This document shows positions 10,301 through 20,279 of a DNA stretch of 64,000 nucleotides, one piece after another. The DNA is taken from positions 62,001 through 126,000 of the forward strand of contig MU404117.1 in NCBI GenBank assembly GCA_022695795.1. Direction: 5' to 3'. Below the pieces are notes generated by a model that was not told the DNA's origin, did not search any database, and was given only the letters and a program-made list of their open reading frames with translations. Every line of letters begins with the position of its first letter. Within the stretch, counting starts at the first letter, position 1. A program made the position numbers and the translations under genes. Origin of the DNA: Biscogniauxia marginata (Eukaryota > Ascomycota > Sordariomycetes > Xylariales > Xylariaceae).

Positions 10301-11445
10301 ACCCATTTTTTCAAGATAGATAGTTCCGTGTTTATCATCTCGTTGGTGTTGTACCAGGACATGACGGCGTCATAAGCTTCGAGGAAGGCTTGTGAAGTAA
10401 CCGTAGGATGGGCCACTCCTAGCGCCTTCCATGACGAGTACAGGCTCTCGCATTTTTCTATCTTCTTGACGATGTCTCCGATCTGCTCCACAGCAGGCTT
10501 GCCAGCTTCGGTTTCACCGTGCACCTCGAATCGGATAATTTCTTCGATAGTCCGGTCCAAGTTCCCGCGTGCCTCGTCGACTATCCTTCGCTGGACAGCA
10601 AACGAACGACCGGTCATCTTAGACCTGATTCCGAGCCACAGGTCAGCCTTATGAGCAGTCTTAGCTTCCTGAAGTTCTGAAGTACCCAGAAGCCGTTTCT
10701 TCTCCTGCTTGACTACATCTCCAGTCAGGACCGCGGCCAGCATACCATGCCATTCCAGCCGTTCACGCTTGACTGGATCCTGTATATCTTGTTCGGTGGG
10801 CTGAGTGTCGTCGATTAGGTTTTGGAACATAATAGTCTCATCGTTGAATCGATCGTCGAAAACGCCTTCGGAAGAGGGGGTCTCGCCCTCCGACTCCTCA
10901 TCCGAGTAGTCGACGCTCGGCGTATAAGGATCGAAGTAGCCATTAGGAGGGTGATCTTGGCGCATCATACGCAGGTAGGCAGGTTCTTGGTCGCGAAACT
11001 TGTCGGCGGGGTCGCGACGTCGTGAGCCGGATCGAGTCGCAGCAAAACTGGGCTGGGTATGGGGACCTCGCTGAGGAGCATAGGTACTGGAAGGGGTGCG
11101 GGTGACATGCGGCCTCTGCTGTTGACGGGCATTGATACCGTTGGCGACAGGCGTCCCATTGGCCTCGCCGACGGAGCCTCGCGGACGACCGGTAGTGTTG
11201 GCGACCGAGTTGGGCGCCAGAGACGCCATGGAGGCGGCGAGACTCCCATCCCCATACGGAGCAAGCGATCCTAGTTCGTCCTGGCGCTCGAGTTCGTGGG
11301 GATCGTGGGCATAGTCCTCGGACGAGCCCGAGGCGTCGGAGTCGGTGCTGATGGCGATCGGTCGCGGGTGCTTGGCCTTATCTTGAACCATCTCGACCTC
11401 GCCTGGGGAAAATCGCACGGCGCGGGGGGAGGTCTCGGCCGACAT
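7312..11445 (-). CDS. SSK2: HOG-pathway MAP kinase kinase kinase, Ssk2/Ssk22/SskB/OS-4 type
   Basis: Two exons, 11445-7923 and 7862-7312, are joined across a 60-bp intron (7922-7863; GTAAGT...CAG) that lies inside the catalytic-loop HRDIKPEN motif. The product has 1357 residues, close to filamentous-fungal SskB/OS-4 proteins. The N-terminal third is low-complexity and Ser/Pro/Asp-rich. The middle is the long helical regulatory region typical of the family. The kinase domain covers about residues 1045-1310, with glycine loop GGGTFGNVY, VAIK-type lysine in MAVKEI, HRDIKPEN, DFGAAK and GTPMYMSPEV. It phosphorylates the Pbs2-type MAPKK in the osmostress cascade after activation by the Ssk1 response regulator. 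The start MSAETSPRAVRF at 11445 was preferred over an in-frame ATG at 11574, whose extra 43 residues are hydrophobic and look like translated leader. The frame stays open after the stop (see 6973-7311). Confidence 0.93.
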
Positions 11446-13017
11446 GTCGAGCAGACAGACAGTAACTTGTACAATCAGCTGGAGCCAAGTCCAGAAGACA
11501 ATGGCGGCCAAGCTTTCATTCGGAAGGAGATATAGGTTTCGAAACGGCGGGCGATAAGAGATGAGGCGAGCCAAGCTGATGAAATTGGCTATGGTGCAGG
11601 CAAATATGCACCTCGTTCAAAAGAGCGACGAGGATATTCTGAGGGGATTGTGGCTATTGGTTCAGCGCACGTGCATGTATCACGACGGTTCGAGACGATC
11701 CATTGGAGGGGGGGGGAGATAGGTACTTGATCTCGATTGTCTCGGGCGCTGCAGCAAGTTTTTTGGTAGGATAGGAAAATGGCAAAATAAAAAGGCAGAA
11801 TTGGTGACGATGGAGAAGACCAGCCGACTCAGAGCTCTGCATTAGCCATGGCCAGAAGCCTAGTGCGCTGCTCTGCGGTGATTGGCCAGTGGTTGCAGGG
11901 TAGCTGAGAGGCCTGTGTTACAGTACACGTACTGCAGAAGATTAAGCTCAGCAGCAAGCGGACTAAACCCTCCGGCTTTATTTGATGCCGTCCTAAGTAC
12001 CTAGGTACCCAAATAGAATTACCTGTTAGTCGGGCTGTCTCCGCGTTTTGCTCCGTGTGTGTTCTGATAGGCTCCGCAAATACCTCCTAGATGTTCAATG
12101 TTTTCATCTATCCTTTGCGAAGTACACACCTATATGGCTTAAGTCTCTATGGGATACTACACCTTGGGTACCAATTGGTAGCCGTTGAGAAAGGTGCAGG
12201 AGGTATTGATATGAATTAATGTCCTTGATGTCCTTTACTTATCAGAACCCGACCCAAGTAAACACAATTTGGTCGATCAATGAAGTCATTTTCCACACCC
12301 TCCAAGTTGTATGTTTACATGACCAATCAAAGGACTGATACACGGATACATGCAGTTAAACTTGGAAGCCAAGAATCCTATAGTAGCGTGGCAACTATAT
12401 TGCGTGTGAGTGTATATAATCCATGACTAAGTGAGGCGACCTTGGAAGTGAGGCAAGAGAGGCAGGCAATTGAGGGCATACCGATAAGGGTGCAGCATCT
12501 AAAAGCTACCTGGCATCATGCCATAGGGTACGTCTTTTACACCGAGGACACATGACAGTGGATGATGGTTCTTGAGGTAATCCTTTGACAAACCTTCCCA
12601 GTTGCCAGAGTGCTGGGCCCGATGCCCAAATACGCTTGAGGCTAGATCATGTATATGTATGTAGAGTACCCTAGGTACCTACATGTTGCATATAGGCACA
12701 GTAGGTACTTACGTCTACCCCTCACAGGCCAGTTCACCCCTCAACGCGCTACAGGCCCTAGTGTAAATTGAAAGCTACGCGTGTGAAGTCATGGCAGCTT
12801 TAAAGCTCCCTCGCATATGGTCAATGCACACACCGACCTTTTTTTGGATGGGGCACCGTCATCTGGTCAAAAACAGAATCGACATAGCAATCACCGTCTT
12901 GTCCTTTATAGGAAATATTCACATGTCAGAAGGGTGGACAGACACTCGTCCAACTCTCTAGAGTTTTCTCTTTATTAATCATTATAGAAAATTCTGCATG
13001 CATATGGATCTTTCTCT
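11446..13017. promoter_or_regulatory. Divergent promoter region between MAPKKK and Sld3 genes
   Basis: These 1572 bp lie between two outward-facing start codons and hold no credible ORF. They carry two copies of an intergenic palindrome: GTACCTAGGTAC at 11997-12008 and a TACCCTAGGTACCTA variant near 12667-12681. No named factor site can be assigned. Confidence 0.5.
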
Positions 13018-16000
13018 ATGTCCTCCCGACCTCACTCTCTGGACGCGTCGCGTCGTCCATCAAGCATCCCCACGCCGTCTTCACCCGATGCCGATGCCGA
13101 TGCCCGCCTAGACAATGATCCCAATGATCCCGGCATCACCAGCTCCCAGACAAAGCGCAGCCATGATGCTTCTGCCATGGAGGATCTCCTCGGGCCCTCA
13201 ATCATAATCAAAGTTGGTCAATTCCTGGTACCACCAAGGGAAGATCCCAATAGACTGACTCTTGATCAGCCTCATCCTCCAAATCTTTCTGTCAAGCCAC
13301 GCAGTCTGCAGCCGCTTATGCTTCTTCCCCGAGAACACTTTCAGTTGTCCTTTCTTGACCTTTCCTCCCCCTACGGTAGCTTCGAGTCCTCCCGATGTTT
13401 CGAGTCAAACATAAAAATCCTAGACCTCGAGGGCCGTATGGGGTCACGTTCTGTGGTTCTTATTGCCAGACTGGAGACCGATAAAACCATCTACGTGATC
13501 GAACGCCAAAAGAATAGTCTCTACACGTTATGCCAGTTGGGCCCTTGGGTCGACCTCGAGCTCCTTTGCGAGCTGGCTACTGTTTCCTTACCCCATCTGA
13601 TAAACAGGCGTCCTAACTTCTCAAGTGACTCAACTACGCTGCAACCCCTGATAACGCCACGGTTGCACCACGAGCATAAGAAGAGAAGATTGGCTATTGA
13701 AGCCATACAGTCATTGGTAAAGAAGCCGGCAAGGTCTCGTTCCATTTCGAGTTTATCGCAACCTGTCGAAGCCACGCGACCTCCGACACTAATTCAAGGG
13801 ACTGTTGATACACAATCCAGAAGCACGACCGTTACTCAAGATGTCGGGCCTTCACGTGGATGGGGCTCCCAGGCGAGAACAGAGAGCCAGGCGGCGCTAG
13901 CTCCGGCTATAAACGACCCCTCTGCTATCTTGAACGCGAATGACATATTTGACAGTATTCGAACCCAATATCTCGAAGCATTGTATCATTCAATGGTTAG
14001 TTTCTCAGTCATCATAGCACATTATACGTCTAACATCTTCAAGGGATCTTTAGCATATTTCGCAAAGGGTCCTCTGTCTCGAGCACGGGCTGCCTTCCAT
14101 ATGGATTGTGATTCTACATTAGAAATGAACGATCTGATAGATTTTTTGAAAAGCCTAGTAATGACGACTATGCAAATTGACAAGAAATATAGGGGAGCAA
14201 TACCCGGTGTCATACACAAGATGAAGACCGTTTTTCAAGACTCAGACAATGAACAAGATAGCAGCAAGACTAAAAAACGGAGATCCAAGAAAATGAAGCT
14301 CGGAAAGGATGGCTTATACCCGACGGAAGAAGAACATATTCGAAAATGGTGGACCGTCCACAAGCCACAGCCCAAAGACGACGACTCAATGACGATAGTC
14401 GATCCACATGAAACCAAGCTTCAGATTTCGTACCTACGTTCAAGAGAAACACAGTTGCAAATGATCATTATCTTAGAGATTCTTGCACTACAGCCACTGA
14501 TAGCGTCCACATCTACGGAGTCTCAACTACCTGGCCTGCCTAGTGCTGGGGAGCCAGTAGAGAAGAAGCCGAAAGAGACTCCTATGAAAAGACGGGACAA
14601 GCATAATCTGCCCTTCCTTCTCGATGTTCATGCAGACCGTTTATGTATTTGGCAATCTACAGCACTTGATGAGATTAACATGATGGATGATTCTCAAGCC
14701 AATCACGAAGCAGAGCCAAACAGGTCTCTGAGGATCACGTCTGATCCCCTGAAGGACTTCTGCGTCGATATCATTGTGCCTTTGTAAGACTACCAGCCAA
14801 GTCCCAAGATGAAGACTAACATGTTATCAAGTTTCTCTGCTAGACTACCAGAGCATTGCGATTCTATCAATCGCAAATTAGGAGGTCCAGTCATGGTGTC
14901 ACCGCCCAAGTCTAGGCCCCAGAAACCTGAGGCTACGACTAAACCGAGAACAAAACCCGGTGCGGCAGCCAAGCGACCCCTCTCATCGAAGACACCGAGA
15001 ACTCTCGAGAGTGTCCTTACTAGGGAATCCGAGAGACATCGCCGGAGCATGTCGCGCGGTCCAAGTGGAGTAATTGCATTAATGAGGTCCGCATCGACTA
15101 CGACACTCCCCATATTGAAGCGCGAGACAAGTGAGCCGCTATCTGCAATGAGTGTACCAAAAGCAGACTCGACAACATCGCAGAAGTCATCTCGACCTCC
15201 TAGCTCAGGAGCTCCTAAGCGTAAGTCGGAGGAGGAAAAGGCGAAGAAAGACGCCCTATTCAAAGCAGAGTTGAAGGACGCTATATCTACACTAAGACGG
15301 CCAAACAGAGATGTTGTCGGCAAAGCTATGGCTGAGGCTGCTGAGAAGCGTACAACCACGAGTCTATCTCAGTTAAGGAGTAAGCGCGGTCCCATTTCAA
15401 TTTCTTGTCTCGATTCAATGCTAATCAACCTTCAGAGTCTAAAAAGCCGACACAACACCCACGCTTTCAGAACGTAGTCAAAGCGACCCCCATAGGCAAT
15501 CGTTTTCGTGATGCTCTAGGAGATGGTATGAAATATCGATCAACACGCGTTCAGGAAATTGGATCGGTCGTCGAAGAGCATATCTCATCTTCCGCCTCCA
15601 TGGTTCCGGCTTCTGCGCCCAGGAAGCGCAATCACGAAGCAGCTTTCGACGATGAAGAGTCCCCTGCACGGCCGAGCTACAGAAAACTCACACACCAAAT
15701 AGAAGCTACACCGGCGAGGTCCTCGACATTAAACCGCGACTTCCTGTCGGTCCCCGGCCCAGACGAAGGGGTCGTCCTTGCGTCGTCTCCGGTCATGTCT
15801 CGAAAGACGTCGCAGATGAAACCTCTAGCAGCGCGCAAGAGCACGCTCGGACATCGGGATAGCGGAATCGGCATGCCGTCATCGCCCGGTGGCGTTGAGC
15901 TACTAGCCGAGACGCCGGTGAAGCCACGATACGGTGGCGGCTCCCTAGACCAATTTGTGACGGTCACGCCGGCTAAGAATCGATCCTCGGACAAGGTGAA

Positions 16001-16130
16001 GGATAACCCTAGTGCCACCTCCAAAAACGCGCGCGGAGACGGAGATGCCGACGTCGGGAAGGAGAACGACGAGAAGAAAATATCCATCTTCCAACGACTC
16101 GGCTGGGACGATTACGATGATCTTTTTTAG
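13018..16130 (+). CDS. sld3: DNA replication regulator Sld3 (treslin-like)
   Basis: Exons are 13018-13995, 14044-14783, 14832-15379 and 15436-16130, giving 986 residues. Sld3 brings Cdc45 to the Mcm2-7 helicase at origins and is activated by CDK. The conserved Sld3 domain covers roughly residues 300-560. It includes SLAYFAKGPLSRARAAFHMD, EEEHIRKWW, HADRLCIWQ and, across the second intron, IVPFFSARLPE. The C-terminal third is basic and Ser/Thr-Pro-rich (for example EATPARS, AETPVKPR, VTVTPAKNR), fitting CDK-dependent docking to Dpb11. The C-terminus ends in an acidic tail. Introns 2 and 3 (48 and 56 bp) are needed to keep the frame. Intron 1 (13996-14043, 48 bp, GTTAGT...TCTAAC...AAG) is in phase and stop-free, so retention would add 16 residues inside the conserved domain. 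The gene is divergent from the MAPKKK and converges on dis3. Confidence 0.88.
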
Positions 16131-17258
16131 GTCAAAGGGGCTCGGACATGCCATGTAACCTAGGTAATAGGTAGGGACTCGGGCCACCTGCTGTTGGATT
16201 GTTTAAAACGCACAGGGAAATAAAGGGACATCGTGGTCAATTGACGCTTTGGCATACGCACGGTCTCGGTCTCGACGGCGTAGAAGTCCTTCTCCACGAA
16301 CAAACGAATAAATGAATAAAGTTAATGACGGGAAGGGGATAAGAAGAAAGAAGGAAAAAACACATATGATTCTACAGGCAGCATTCGCATAGCGTATATG
16401 GCATGGCATAGTACTGAGCAAAGGCGTTTTTCTTTTCCCTCTCTTTCTTGTTCCTACTGTTTTCCCACGATACCATTAGGGCTTCTCGCATTACATATAG
16501 CATTATATTGCTTTTTTGCATTGTAGACATGCTTTTTTTTTCCCTGGTAGCTAATATACATCTACTTCTTTATTTTAATAATGTAACCGAATTCTGTGAT
16601 GCTCGATATACAATGGAGCAGACTGGAGTTCAGGGGAGGAGAGGGCTCGTCGGTGAATGGTGACTATGCCCCTCTTCCCCCAGGTCCGTAGGTTTTAATA
16701 AAGTGCTATTGATGTATATTTATAGGCAGGCAGACCTCGGCAGGTACATACAAACTTATAGGAATACCTAGCTGATAGAAGGACTGGTTTGATATTGTCT
16801 ATGCATATATCCACCTACCTAGGTATATATAGGTAAGTATATGTATCACGTATCCCAACTTAAGTTAATCATTATTCAATGTCCTACCACCTACCTAGAG
16901 TAACTTACCAAGCAAGGACAGAGGTTCCACGTCTATGTTACAGCCATATATGTTGACCACCCGTCTATAAAAAGCTCATATTAACCTTACTAGTCTTTGA
17001 AAGAGATGTTACAGCCACGCTTTACTTTTAATCTTCACTTAACCCTAATAAATATCGTCGAGGCCACATGCCATTAGTTGTTTCATTGGACCATAACTTT
17101 TATCATCCATGTATCTAGCCGTCATCCACACCATCATAATTCCCTTCCTTCTTTACATATGCCCCGGTGAACTACCAGGTATTCCAAGGCCATTTATGAG
17201 ATACCCTGATTCCCCCTCCCCGTTCTCTCTCCCTTCCAAACAAAACAAGAAAAAACCC
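16131..17258. other. Convergent 3' intergenic region, Sld3 / Dis3
   Basis: AT-rich sequence receiving two converging transcripts. It contains an ACCTACCTAGGTATATATAGGTA-type palindromic stretch (16812-16834, written in part) and no coding evidence. The 262-codon plus-strand ORF that begins in this region and enters dis3 is an antisense shadow of the dis3 3' end. Confidence 0.55.
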
Positions 17259-20200
17259 TCACCCGGCACGAACCAGCTCCATCTTCGCGCCCCTCTTCCC
17301 CGTGGCCTCGTCCTTGACGTCGCGGATCCGGACGAGGACCTTCATGAACAGCTCGACGACGAGCTCCCTGCTCCCGCTGGTCCGGAGCACGTACTCGTCG
17401 GCGTCGAACGCGCTCTCGGGCTCGGGGTCCGCGAGGTCGCGCAGGCGGATCAGGCTCTCGACGCCGAAGCGTGGCACCAGCACGACGAAGCCGTTGCTGA
17501 AGATCTTCATGACGAAGCCCTCCTCCTCGGCCACGCGGCCCCGGAGCGACTGCCCCACGTAGTACGCGATGCTCGCCCGCCCCGCGAGCTGCGCGTTGCG
17601 GTGCCGCACGTTGATGTTCTTGCACACCGCCTCGAGCTTGCCGCGCGAGCGCACCGCCGGGTGCATGGGCTCGTAGTCGATCGCCGCCGCGAGCTGCCGG
17701 TGCGCCACCAGGTCCGCGTACCGCCGGATCGGACTCGTGAAGTGTGTATAGATCTCGGACGCGAGGCCGTAGTGCCGGAATTCTGGGTACGCCTGCGTGC
17801 CCGCGCAGAAATACTCGGCACTCATCATGCAGCGCGTTGTCATGATGCGGATCAGCGTGTTAAAGAAGGGCTCGTTGGGGTCGGTACACTTGTCTAGAGA
17901 GTCAGCGAGAGCCTTGGATGAATCAAACCGGAGTTCAAGCCCTCGCTTGACCTTCAGCTGATTGGCTAGCTCGTCGAAATTGGTCTTCGGAGGAGCACCG
18001 TGCCGACGCAGGATGGCCGTTTGAGGGAATGCATCGTAGATCTTGCCGGCTACGCTGATATTGGCAAGCAACATAAATTCCTCAACCAAGGAGTTCGTAT
18101 CCAGTAATTCCTTGGTCTTGACGTCGATGGGATCTGATGTCTCTGATTCCATTTGTACCTTGACCTCGGGAGAAGAGAGGCTTAGAGCCCCAGCATCCAT
18201 GCGCTTCTGTTTCAATTTCTTTGAAAGCATTAGTAACGTCCTCATGCTCTGAGTAAGATCATCCTGCTGCGAGACATCATCTATCCGCAACTGGGCTTGT
18301 TCGTAGCTGAATGCTTCGCGAGACTTAATCACAGACTTGGTAAATCTGACATTAACGATATCGGCAGATTCGTTCAGCTCCCAAAGGACCGAGAAGGCGT
18401 AGCGTTCCACGTAAGGTTTTAATGAGCAGAGGTCAGTTCCAAGTAGCATCGGCAGCATGTCGATACGCTTGTCCACCAGGTAAACTGTCGTGCCTCTAAT
18501 ACTGGCCTCCGTATCCATCGCATTGCTCGGTTTGACGAAATGCGACACGTCTGCAATGTGGACACCGACCTCAAAGTTCCCGTTGGGCAAGGGTCTAGCA
18601 TGCAACGCATCGTCAATATCTTGGCAACCAGGCGGATCAATACTGCAGATCAGAAGCCCTCGAAGATCCTCTCTATCTTTCCAGCCCGGATCGTCAGTGC
18701 TAGCGGGAACTCTCCAGTCATGTCCCTCCTTGGGCAGACAATCTAACACAGTCTTAGGGAAAGGTCGGTACTGGACATCATACTCTAGCAAGAGTGCTTC
18801 GGTTTCTGCGGCCTTCGTTTCCAGTTCGCCTAGGGATCTGACAAAGTGGCCAACAGGATGGCGCGACTCACGATCCCATGAGTCGATTGTGACGAGTATT
18901 CGCTTCCCGAGTAGCTCGCCGGCTTGCCTTGTACGAATTCGGATCTTCGGTACCTTTTTGTCCATCGGTATTAAAAAGACGCTCTCTTGCTTCCGACCTT
19001 GTTTGGCCGATTGGCTCACAGAGGACTGGTCAACGTGTCCTACATACTGCCGCCAATTTCGTTTGATGACGCCGACCACCTTCGCCGTAGGCTGCGGTCT
19101 CCCTTCAGTACTTAATCCTTGTGTTTTCTTGACCTGCTCCTGGAGAGCGCGACGCTCTTTCTCAGTAACGAGGTCTCCGCCCTCGTCGCCATCAGCGTTC
19201 TCATTCCGGGTAATTGCTTCTTCCTCGATGATCTTGGTAGATGGCTCCTTCCACTGATCTTGTGGGAGGACCTCTACAACCACCACGTCTCCATCTACGG
19301 AGCGGTTTATGTTGTCTCGTCCAAGCACTAGAAGTGCCTTTGGAAACGCAGGAACCTTAATTGAACCCTCGAGGTAGTTGTATGGTGAAACGTTGAATAT
19401 TCCCTGGTGTAGCATACCGTTCTTAAGTCCCGTCATCATCTTTGAGATACTGTAGTACTCAGGGTAAAGAAACTCGGCAACTTTCTTATCCCTGGAGATG
19501 CCCCTTTCCTGCGTCTCGGCGATCATATCAAGAAGGCGATCCGCCTCGGGGAGACCTGATACGTAGTCCCGCAGTGTTGTGGCGGGGATTTTTTCTTGCT
19601 GGGCTTTCTCTAGGTTGCCCCTATCATCGGTGAGCATGACTACGACCGGCAGGCTTTTCCCCTTGATGAGGGCCAAGTGCTCATTGTACCACCTGACAGC
19701 CTGTCGGATAGCCCTGTCGTTGCGATCATTAATGGTCTCATCTTGCTCTCGAGCCACGCACGTCTCAAGTCTAAACTCGTTGAAAAAGACGTAGAAACGC
19801 TTGTCTTCGCTCTTAGTAAGCCCGATGAGCCGGTTGTAGAGCGGCAGGGATCTGTTGCGTAGCTCCTCAAGGACCGTTTGCAGAATGACGACATCATAGA
19901 AAGCAGAGCCCTGCTCGAACAAGTCCATAGCATTAAGCAATGCATTGGTGTCTGGAACGAGATAGTGCCCTTGCGGATAGGCTTTAGTGCCTGCCGGCTT
20001 GTCTGAGAGCACAAAGGGGCTGACTAGAGTGAGGTTAGCGGTGTTGCACATCTCTACCTCGGATTGCGGGCGACGGGACTCACTTGCTTCAGACGCGCTT
20101 CTAGGTGCCGTTGCAAGACATCTCGAGCACAGCTTAGAAGAGCAGGGGATATCTGTTCGGAGATAGACCTCGCGAACAATTTTCTGGACCTTGCCACTCT

Positions 20201-20279
20201 TGGTAGATCTCACGTAGACCTTGCTCGAGATATTAGACACAAACGGATCAGTGTCCAGGGATCTCTTGAGGCTCGTCAT
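17259..20279 (-). CDS. dis3: Exosome catalytic subunit Dis3/Rrp44 (PIN endonuclease plus RNase II)
   Basis: Exons 20279-20084 and 20023-17259 encode 986 residues, normal for Dis3. The nuclear/cytoplasmic RNA exosome uses it as 3'-5' exonuclease and endonuclease. The PIN domain spans about residues 84-210, with acidic residues Asp90 (LVPDTN), Glu119 (VLEELRN), Asp168 (NDRNDR) and Asp198 (MLTDD). A Cys-rich CR3-type segment precedes it (IPCSSKLCSRC). Two cold-shock-like domains follow. The RNB domain carries the SIDPPGCQDIDD centre (Asp528, 534, 536, 537), and the C-terminus is an S1 domain ending in EDEA..KRGAKMELV-like basic sequence. The intron 20083-20024 (GTGAGT, GCTAAC, TAG) is 60 bp, stop-free and in phase. 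Removing it restores the family-typical join into SPFVLSDKPAGTKAYPQGHY, so it is most likely a real intron despite the open frame. Confidence 0.96.
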   Translation of the reverse strand: MTSLKRSLDTDPFVSNISSKVYVRSTKSGKVQKIVREVYLRTDIPCSSKLCSRCLATAPRSASEASESRRPQSEVEMCNTANLTLVSPFVLSDKPAGTKAYPQGHYLVPDTNALLNAMDLFEQGSAFYDVVILQTVLEELRNRSLPLYNRLIGLTKSEDKRFYVFFNEFRLETCVAREQDETINDRNDRAIRQAVRWYNEHLALIKGKSLPVVVMLTDDRGNLEKAQQEKIPATTLRDYVSGLPEADRLLDMIAETQERGISRDKKVAEFLYPEYYSISKMMTGLKNGMLHQGIFNVSPYNYLEGSIKVPAFPKALLVLGRDNINRSVDGDVVVVEVLPQDQWKEPSTKIIEEEAITRNENADGDEGGDLVTEKERRALQEQVKKTQGLSTEGRPQPTAKVVGVIKRNWRQYVGHVDQSSVSQSAKQGRKQESVFLIPMDKKVPKIRIRTRQAGELLGKRILVTIDSWDRESRHPVGHFVRSLGELETKAAETEALLLEYDVQYRPFPKTVLDCLPKEGHDWRVPASTDDPGWKDREDLRGLLICSIDPPGCQDIDDALHARPLPNGNFEVGVHIADVSHFVKPSNAMDTEASIRGTTVYLVDKRIDMLPMLLGTDLCSLKPYVERYAFSVLWELNESADIVNVRFTKSVIKSREAFSYEQAQLRIDDVSQQDDLTQSMRTLLMLSKKLKQKRMDAGALSLSSPEVKVQMESETSDPIDVKTKELLDTNSLVEEFMLLANISVAGKIYDAFPQTAILRRHGAPPKTNFDELANQLKVKRGLELRFDSSKALADSLDKCTDPNEPFFNTLIRIMTTRCMMSAEYFCAGTQAYPEFRHYGLASEIYTHFTSPIRRYADLVAHRQLAAAIDYEPMHPAVRSRGKLEAVCKNINVRHRNAQLAGRASIAYYVGQSLRGRVAEEEGFVMKIFSNGFVVLVPRFGVESLIRLRDLADPEPESAFDADEYVLRTSGSRELVVELFMKVLVRIRDVKDEATGKRGAKMELVRAG

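Noticed and set aside
14790..15359. 189-codon minus-strand ORF
   Set aside because: Antisense shadow of the Sld3 third exon.
17109..17897. 262-codon plus-strand ORF
   Set aside because: Antisense to the conserved dis3 3' end; open only because that exon is GC-rich. Composition is Arg/Ala/Pro/Leu-rich, without motif.
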